Positions 14,062-17,367 of a DNA stretch of 17,367 nt are shown here, one piece after another. The DNA is taken from positions 1 to 17,367 of the forward strand of contig CAJUOA010000074.1 in NCBI GenBank assembly GCA_910587785.1. The letters are read 5' to 3'. The stretch's first letter is position 1, and the number at the start of each line of letters is the position of its first letter. The notes beneath the pieces are model-generated. The model made no database searches, was not told the origin of the DNA, and saw only the letters and a program-made list of their open reading frames with translations. This DNA comes from an uncultured Oscillospiraceae bacterium. GTDB taxonomy: Bacteria; Bacillota; Clostridia; Oscillospirales; Oscillospiraceae. The position numbers and the translations under genes are program-made.

Positions 14062-14078
14062 TATCAGGAGGAGCTATC

Positions 14079-14585
14079 ATGTTTGATACAAAAAGCGACT
14101 TTGCTTTGAACAAGTTTGATCGAGACGCTATCGTATGCAGGAGCGTCACCGGCGTACATATCCGGCTGACCCGTGCGGACTTTGCCAGCGAGGAAGAATT
14201 TCTCCGCTGGAAAGTCTGGTCTGACGGTGACTACTATGACACCGAAAAGGACGGACGCGACTTCTATGACAACGGCATCCCGCTGGACCCCCGTGTGGAC
14301 AAGCTGGGGGCCGTTCCCTCCATCGAGGCAGGCATCCTCGCCGCGCTGGATGCTGCCGAGGCCAGCGCGGAGCAGGCCCAGAGGACTGCCGTTCTGATGG
14401 AGCAGATCAAGGCCTGCCTGACCGAAACGCAGTACCGCCGTCTTTGGATGTTCCACGCCCGGAAAATGAACGTGACCGCTATTGCCAGGGCAGAGGGCAT
14501 CTCGAAAGCCAGCGCGTCCCGGTCCATCTCCGCCGCTCTAAAAAATATTTCAAATTTTTTCCCGGAAGGGGGCGAAAATAGGTAA
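14079..14585 (+). CDS. Sigma-region-4-like HTH protein of the element
   Basis: This 168-aa protein has an acidic N-terminal part (about 1-75), a short Ala/Gln-rich linker, and a C-terminal helix-turn-helix (about 114-160; LTETQYRRLWMFHARKMNVTAIARAEGISKASASRS). That segment resembles region 4 of sigma-70 factors. Proteins of this kind are common near the excisionase and integrase of clostridial conjugative elements and are usually annotated sigma-70-like; they may direct transcription of element genes. There is no region 2, so it is not a complete sigma factor. AGGAGGAGC at 14066-14074 supports ATG 14079. A perfect hairpin lies just upstream. Confidence 0.75.
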   Translation: MFDTKSDFALNKFDRDAIVCRSVTGVHIRLTRADFASEEEFLRWKVWSDGDYYDTEKDGRDFYDNGIPLDPRVDKLGAVPSIEAGILAALDAAEASAEQAQRTAVLMEQIKACLTETQYRRLWMFHARKMNVTAIARAEGISKASASRSISAALKNISNFFPEGGENR

Positions 14586-14734
14586 CAAACACCCCTCTTT
14601 TTTGTGATAGGTGAAAGGTGCGTTTCCCCAATATCACCTTCACGAACCTTCAAAACTGAATACACGGTATTGCAGGCACAAAACCCATGTGAACAGCGGT
14701 AAAAGATGCGCCGCCAGGACACCGGCTTCGGGAG

Positions 14735-14851
14735 GTGAACAAACAAGCTGGCCGAGCGATCTACGCACTCTTTCAACCGGCTATGGCAGGCCGGGACGCG
14801 ATGACAGCATGGGGGATAATGAAACTTGCTCACGCCCGCTCACAGACTTGA
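14735..14851 (+). CDS. Possible 38-aa small protein
   Basis: A GTG-started frame gives 38 residues with a balanced, protein-like composition: NKQAGRAIYALFQPAMAG, then RDAMTAWGIMKLAHARSQT. The frame is open about 14 codons further upstream but has no ATG there. A GGAGG is present but touches the GTG, which is too close, and ATG 14783 would leave only 22 residues. I have no family for it; it could be a real small element protein or chance. Confidence 0.3.
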   Translation: MNKQAGRAIYALFQPAMAGRDAMTAWGIMKLAHARSQT

Positions 14852-14984
14852 AGCGGAACCCTGCGGCGCACGTTCAGAACGGCGCTGTGGAGTTATGACA
14901 GCTGTGCCGACAGCGGCCTGCAATATCCCCTCCGCCGGGGGCGCGTGGCAAATACGGCGGACCTGACAGAAGCTAAAACGAAAT

Positions 14985-15071
14985 CAGCCGCGCCGGAGTA
15001 CCGCCCGCTTATGTTATGCGGACACAGCATTTTCCGGCGCGGCTGTCCTGTCTCAAAGGAGGACACAGGAC
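14985..15071 (+). promoter_or_regulatory. Two alternative hairpins controlling the excisionase start
   Basis: A perfect 13-bp inverted repeat (CAGCCGCGCCGGA 14985-14997 with TCCGGCGCGGCTG 15033-15045) is followed by GTCCTGT 15045-15051 paired with ACAGGAC 15065-15071. The loop of the second hairpin holds the AAAGGAGG ribosome binding site, and the ATG lies 1 nt after the stem. The stems share base 15045 and could influence each other. Translation control of the excisionase is a reasonable inference. Confidence 0.5.
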
Positions 15072-15072
15072 T

Positions 15073-15345
15073 ATGCGTAATGCGATGATTCAACTGCCGA
15101 ACAGCGGGTGCGCCCAGGCTGTGCAGCCCTTTGGGGCTGGGAAACTCGGCATGACAATAGACGAGGCCGCCGATTGCACCGGCATTGGCCGGAACACCCT
15201 TCGGAAGCTGGTCTCCTGGGGAAAAATCCCCGTCCTGCGGATCGGGCGCAAGACCATCATCCGGGTGGATGTTATCAGCACTTTCATGGAGATCAACCAG
15301 GGGCGCGATCTGCTGGACTGCGCCCAGGTACAGCAAGTGACCTGA
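15073..15345 (+). CDS. xis: Excisionase-family DNA-binding protein
   Basis: This 90-aa protein carries a MerR/excisionase-type helix-turn-helix (HTH_17): MTIDEAADCTGIGRNTLRKLVSWGKIPVLRIGRKTIIRV, about residues 27-65. Such proteins bend attachment-site DNA and turn the integrase toward excision. AAAGGAGG lies 10 nt before ATG 15073. The N-terminal 25 residues precede the domain and the tail after residue 70 is short and polar. It lies 101 nt upstream of the integrase gene, the usual xis-int order. The ribosome binding site sits in a hairpin loop, which may keep expression low. Confidence 0.85.
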   Translation: MRNAMIQLPNSGCAQAVQPFGAGKLGMTIDEAADCTGIGRNTLRKLVSWGKIPVLRIGRKTIIRVDVISTFMEINQGRDLLDCAQVQQVT

Positions 15346-15364
15346 CGAAAAGCAGACGGCATGT

Positions 15365-15406
15365 TTGCAACGGCGGCGGCTCTCTGTTATAATGTGACCA
15401 TCACAT
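15365..15406 (+). promoter_or_regulatory. Integrase promoter with palindromic operator
   Basis: TTGCAA (15365-15370) and TATAAT (15388-15393) are separated by exactly 17 bp, a near-consensus sigma-A promoter. ATGTGA-CCA-TCACAT (15392-15406) overlaps the end of the -10 box and the start site, so a repressor, possibly the excisionase or another element regulator, may bind there. Confidence 0.7.
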
Positions 15407-15446
15407 CACGACAGCGACCTTTGCCACGATTGAAAGGAGTATAGCT

Positions 15447-16745
15447 ATGGCAAAAGGTTCTGTTAGAAAAAAGGGAAAGAAATGGTACTACCGCTTTTAC
15501 GTTGAGGACGCAAGCGGCAACCGCATCCAGAAGGAATTTCCCGGAACGGAGAGCAAAAGCGAAACGGAATCCCTGCTCCGCAAGGCGATGGAGGACTACG
15601 AGACCAAGATGTTTCTTGCGGAGGCCAAAAACATCACCCTGGGCGATATGCTGGACATGTGGGTGGAGGAGGACTTAAAGCCCGGTTCTCTGAGCAACGG
15701 AACAGTCATGGCTTATCAGTCCACCGTCAGCCGCATCAAGCAGCACCCCATCGGCAAGCGCAGGCTGAAAACCGTCACCGCCGACCATCTGCAAGCCTAC
15801 ATGGACCTGTTGAGCTTCGGCGGCACAAATCCTGACGGCACACCGGCCAAAGCGTTGAGCGTTGGGTATATGCGTCTGTACTCTGCCGTCCTGCAAAATT
15901 CCTTCCGCTTCGCGGTCTTTCCAAAGCGCCTGATTACCTTTAACCCCATGCAGTATGTGGTCCGCCGCTCCAAGGACGATGATTACGACCTGTTTGAGAG
16001 CGGGACTGACCCGGAGGGCGCGGTCCCCACCATCACCTATGAGCAGTATCAAAGCCTGACCGATTTTCTGAAAGCCAAGAACAACCCCGCGCTCCTTCCT
16101 ATCCAGATCGCCTACTACACCGGGCTTCGGATTGGCGAGGTCTGCGCTCTGACATGGCAGGACATTGATCTGAATGAACAGTGTCTGACGGTCCGCCGCA
16201 GTATGCGCTACAACGGGACAAGGCATAAGCTGGAGATCGGGGCCACCAAACGAAAGAAAGTCCGAACCGTGGACTTCTGCGACACCCTGGCGGAGATTCT
16301 TCGGCAGGCAAAGCGGGAGCAGGCCCGGAACAGTCTGAAATATGGGGCGCTCTACCGGCTCAACTACTGCAAGGCGGTCAAGGAGAAGAACCGCACCTAT
16401 TATGAGGTCTACATGCTGTCCAGGACGGAGGCCACGCCGGAAGCGGATAAACACCTGTCCTTTGTCTGCCTCCGGCCTGACGGGGCCATTGAATCCCCCA
16501 GCACCGTCAGCCTGATGTGCCGGAGCGCAAAGAAAAAGGTCCCTGGCCTGGAGGACTTCCACTTCCACATGCTGCGTCACACCTTCACCAGCAACCTTCT
16601 TTCCCACGGCGCGGCCCCCAAGGATGTGCAGGAGCTGCTGGGACACTCGGATGTCAACACGACAATGAACATCTACGCCCACGCCACCAGGGAGGCAAAG
16701 CGTTCCAGTGCAAGGCTTCTGGACAAGGTAGTGAGCAGCGGCTGA
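15447..16745 (+). CDS. int: Tyrosine recombinase integrase
   Basis: This 432-aa integrase inserts and excises the element. The N-terminal arm-binding domain (MAKGSVRKKGKKWYYRFYV, about 1-55) and SAM-like core-binding domain (about 65-185) precede the catalytic domain. Active-site residues are Arg228 in TGLRIGE, a candidate beta-strand lysine at Lys268, His374 and Arg377 in HMLRH, His400 in LGHSD, and the nucleophile Tyr410 in MNIYAHA. All are present, so the enzyme should be active. The architecture matches Tn916/Tn1549-type integrases. GAAAGGAG before ATG 15447 and the promoter at 15365 give it independent expression. It is the last gene of the element, and repeated AAGGGAAA sites follow directly. 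Confidence 0.95.
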   Translation: MAKGSVRKKGKKWYYRFYVEDASGNRIQKEFPGTESKSETESLLRKAMEDYETKMFLAEAKNITLGDMLDMWVEEDLKPGSLSNGTVMAYQSTVSRIKQHPIGKRRLKTVTADHLQAYMDLLSFGGTNPDGTPAKALSVGYMRLYSAVLQNSFRFAVFPKRLITFNPMQYVVRRSKDDDYDLFESGTDPEGAVPTITYEQYQSLTDFLKAKNNPALLPIQIAYYTGLRIGEVCALTWQDIDLNEQCLTVRRSMRYNGTRHKLEIGATKRKKVRTVDFCDTLAEILRQAKREQARNSLKYGALYRLNYCKAVKEKNRTYYEVYMLSRTEATPEADKHLSFVCLRPDGAIESPSTVSLMCRSAKKKVPGLEDFHFHMLRHTFTSNLLSHGAAPKDVQELLGHSDVNTTMNIYAHATREAKRSSARLLDKVVSSG

Positions 16746-16750
16746 CGCGG

Positions 16751-16798
16751 TTTTCCCTTAAATTTTCTCGTAAGGGAAAAAACAAGGGAAAAGGGAAA
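16751..16798. repeat. AAGGGAAA repeats, candidate integrase arm sites
   Basis: AAGGGAAAA occurs at 16772-16780 and 16784-16792, and AAGGGAAA at 16791-16798. An inverted copy, TTTTCCCTTA at 16751-16760, forms a 10-bp stem with 16771-16780. Short direct repeats next to the end of an element are typical arm-type integrase sites. The stem has no T run, so it is not a terminator. Confidence 0.5.
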
Positions 16799-16858
16799 TC
16801 AGGAAAGGGCTTAAAGCCTTGAAAACACTGGACTTTCCGGGGATAGAGGCCCTACTGA

Positions 16859-16886
16859 TAGACAAACGATAATTTTGCATTATAAT
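16859..16886 (+). promoter_or_regulatory. Promoter of the HxlR-family gene
   Basis: TAGACA (16859-16864) and TATAAT (16881-16886) with a 16-bp spacer lie 45 nt before the start codon and look like a good sigma-A promoter. Confidence 0.6.
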
Positions 16887-16930
16887 TTGAGTGTAACATT
16901 CTATTTTGAACTTATAAGGAGTACACAGAA

Positions 16931-17257
16931 ATGTTGACAAAAGACGAATTGCCTATTTGTCCCGTGGCTACTACGGTACAGATTATCGGCAGTAAATGGA
17001 AACTTCTGATCCTGCGTAATCTCATGCAGCGGCCCTGGCGGTTTAATGAGCTGAAAAAGGACTTGGCAGGGATTAGCCAGAAAGTCCTGACAGACAGCCT
17101 GCGATCTATGGAGGCTGATGGTATTATTGATCGCACCGTCTATGCCGAAGTGCCGCCCCGTGTTGAATATGCCTTGAGCGAAATAGGTGAAACACTACGG
17201 CCTGTCATAGATGCAATGGCGGAATGGGGCGGTAAGTATAAGGACCTCCTGAAATGA
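16931..17257 (+). CDS. HxlR-family transcriptional regulator
   Basis: This 108-aa winged-helix protein matches the HxlR family: CPVATTVQIIGSKWKLLILR, RFNELKKDLAGISQKVLTDSLR (recognition helix), the wing PPRVEYALSEIG and a C-terminal dimer helix. The N-terminal Cys10 is at the position used for redox or electrophile sensing in relatives such as YodB and HypR, so stress sensing is possible. AAGGAG at 16917-16922 lies 8 nt before ATG 16931, and a promoter and terminator frame it as a single-gene unit. Its codon use is AT-richer than the element, which suggests it is flanking host DNA. No divergent target gene is visible. Confidence 0.9.
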   Translation: MLTKDELPICPVATTVQIIGSKWKLLILRNLMQRPWRFNELKKDLAGISQKVLTDSLRSMEADGIIDRTVYAEVPPRVEYALSEIGETLRPVIDAMAEWGGKYKDLLK

Positions 17258-17268
17258 TAACTTTTTAT

Positions 17269-17312
17269 AGCAAAATCCCGACACATAGAAAGTGTCGGGA
17301 TTTGCTGTTTTA
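17269..17312 (+). terminator. Terminator after the HxlR-family gene
   Basis: AAATCCCGACAC pairs with GTGTCGGGATTT around a 7-nt loop. The stem extends outward with AGC/GCT and one bulged A, then GTTTT follows. It begins 11 nt after the stop codon. Confidence 0.8.
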
Positions 17313-17317
17313 ACAAT

Positions 17318-17367
17318 AGACCTCTTGCGAAATTAAGCTAAGCGGTCAAAGTTGCAGATGCCAGCAA
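17318..17367. mobile_element. Possible insertion sequence end, cut by the window
   Basis: AGACCTCTTGCGAAA at 17318-17332 resembles the terminal inverted repeats I associate with IS5-like elements. On the minus strand, a frame ends in TAG just inside it, as transposase genes often do. Too little is present to confirm. Confidence 0.25.

Larger units (their letters stand above)
13446..14078. other. Gene-free interval between flagellin and the control module
   Basis: These 633 bases hold no credible gene. They contain three terminator-like hairpins (listed separately), a 60-nt palindrome, and a hairpin before the next ribosome binding site. The interval is AT-richer than its flanks. The 102-codon GTG frame at 13750-14058 runs through two of the palindromes and lacks a ribosome binding site at a suitable distance. 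Confidence 0.6.
14586..15072. other. Mostly non-coding interval between sigma-like gene and excisionase
   Basis: These 487 bases contain one possible 38-codon ORF (14735-14851) and two inverted repeats ahead of the excisionase gene. I see no tRNA, CRISPR array or strong promoter pair. Confidence 0.5.
16746..16930. mobile_element. Probable right end of the conjugative element
   Basis: The integrase normally lies at the end of such elements, and base composition drops from GC-rich to AT-rich within this interval. Arm-like repeats are at its left. A small GGCTTAAAGCC palindrome near 16809 is one candidate core. The exact attR cannot be placed without the other end or an empty site. Confidence 0.45.

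Noticed and set aside
14611..14898. 95-aa frame upstream of xis
   Set aside because: No ribosome binding site, low-complexity polar sequence, and it covers a better small ORF in another frame.
16751..16780. Terminator after the integrase
   Set aside because: The 10-bp stem has no T run after it on either strand; the AAGGGAAA repeats fit integrase arm sites better.
1..17367. CRISPR array, tRNA or rRNA genes
   Set aside because: No regularly spaced repeats and no cloverleaf or rRNA-like sequence seen on reading both strands.

Overview
This window is most of the right-hand part of an integrative and conjugative (or mobilizable) element from a high-GC, gut-type Clostridia, probably Oscillospiraceae. 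That host guess rests on the roughly 60% GC codon use, purine-rich Shine-Dalgarno sites (GGAGG type), and a gene set I associate with Tn1549-like elements: giant SNF2-type helicase, DUF3849 protein, MobC, MOBP-type relaxase, sigma-like HTH protein, excisionase, tyrosine integrase. Everything called as a gene is on the + strand.

Layout. 1-6670 is the mobilization operon: the helicase (5' end outside the window), a tandem DUF3849 protein, MobC and the relaxase. 6671-7036 has no gene but is packed with hairpins, including three with GNA-type triloops, a terminator-like hairpin and a nested three-way structure. 7037-7660 is a small serine recombinase. It is followed by two matching 30-bp palindromes at 7663 and 7778.

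7845-13445 is the unusual cargo and the main result. It holds, in order: (1) a full-length TnpB-like protein whose RuvC catalytic positions are all changed (D to K, E to R, D to E), so it looks like a nuclease-dead TnpB repressor (TldR); (2) directly downstream, a structured RNA resembling a TnpB guide-RNA scaffold, ending in GTTCAC and followed by a candidate guide; (3) a CsrA homologue with an extra 75-residue C-terminal tail; (4) a cytoplasmic protein of two DUF4367-like repeats; and (5) a very large (927 aa) flagellin. The flagellin leader carries two AGGGA CsrA-type sites, one in a hairpin loop and one over the Shine-Dalgarno site, as in the Bacillus hag leader. A 35-bp palindromic element precedes both the DUF4367 gene and the flagellin gene.

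The simplest reading is a mobile flagellin-replacement cassette. The RNA-guided repressor would silence a host gene, plausibly the resident flagellin. The element would supply its own flagellin, and CsrA would tune translation. TldRs beside flagellin genes are known from enterobacterial prophages. Here the same logic appears on a clostridial conjugative element and is joined to CsrA. The target is inference: no match to the guide is visible in this window.

13446-14078 is a gene-free stretch with three terminator-like hairpins and a long MITE-like palindrome. 14079-16745 is the control and integration module: sigma-like HTH protein, possible 38-aa ORF, excisionase with its Shine-Dalgarno site in a hairpin loop, and tyrosine integrase with its own promoter and operator-like palindrome. 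Repeats of AAGGGAAA just after the integrase probably mark the right end of the element. An AT-richer HxlR-family regulator (16931-17257) beyond it is probably host DNA. A possible IS end occupies the last 50 bases.
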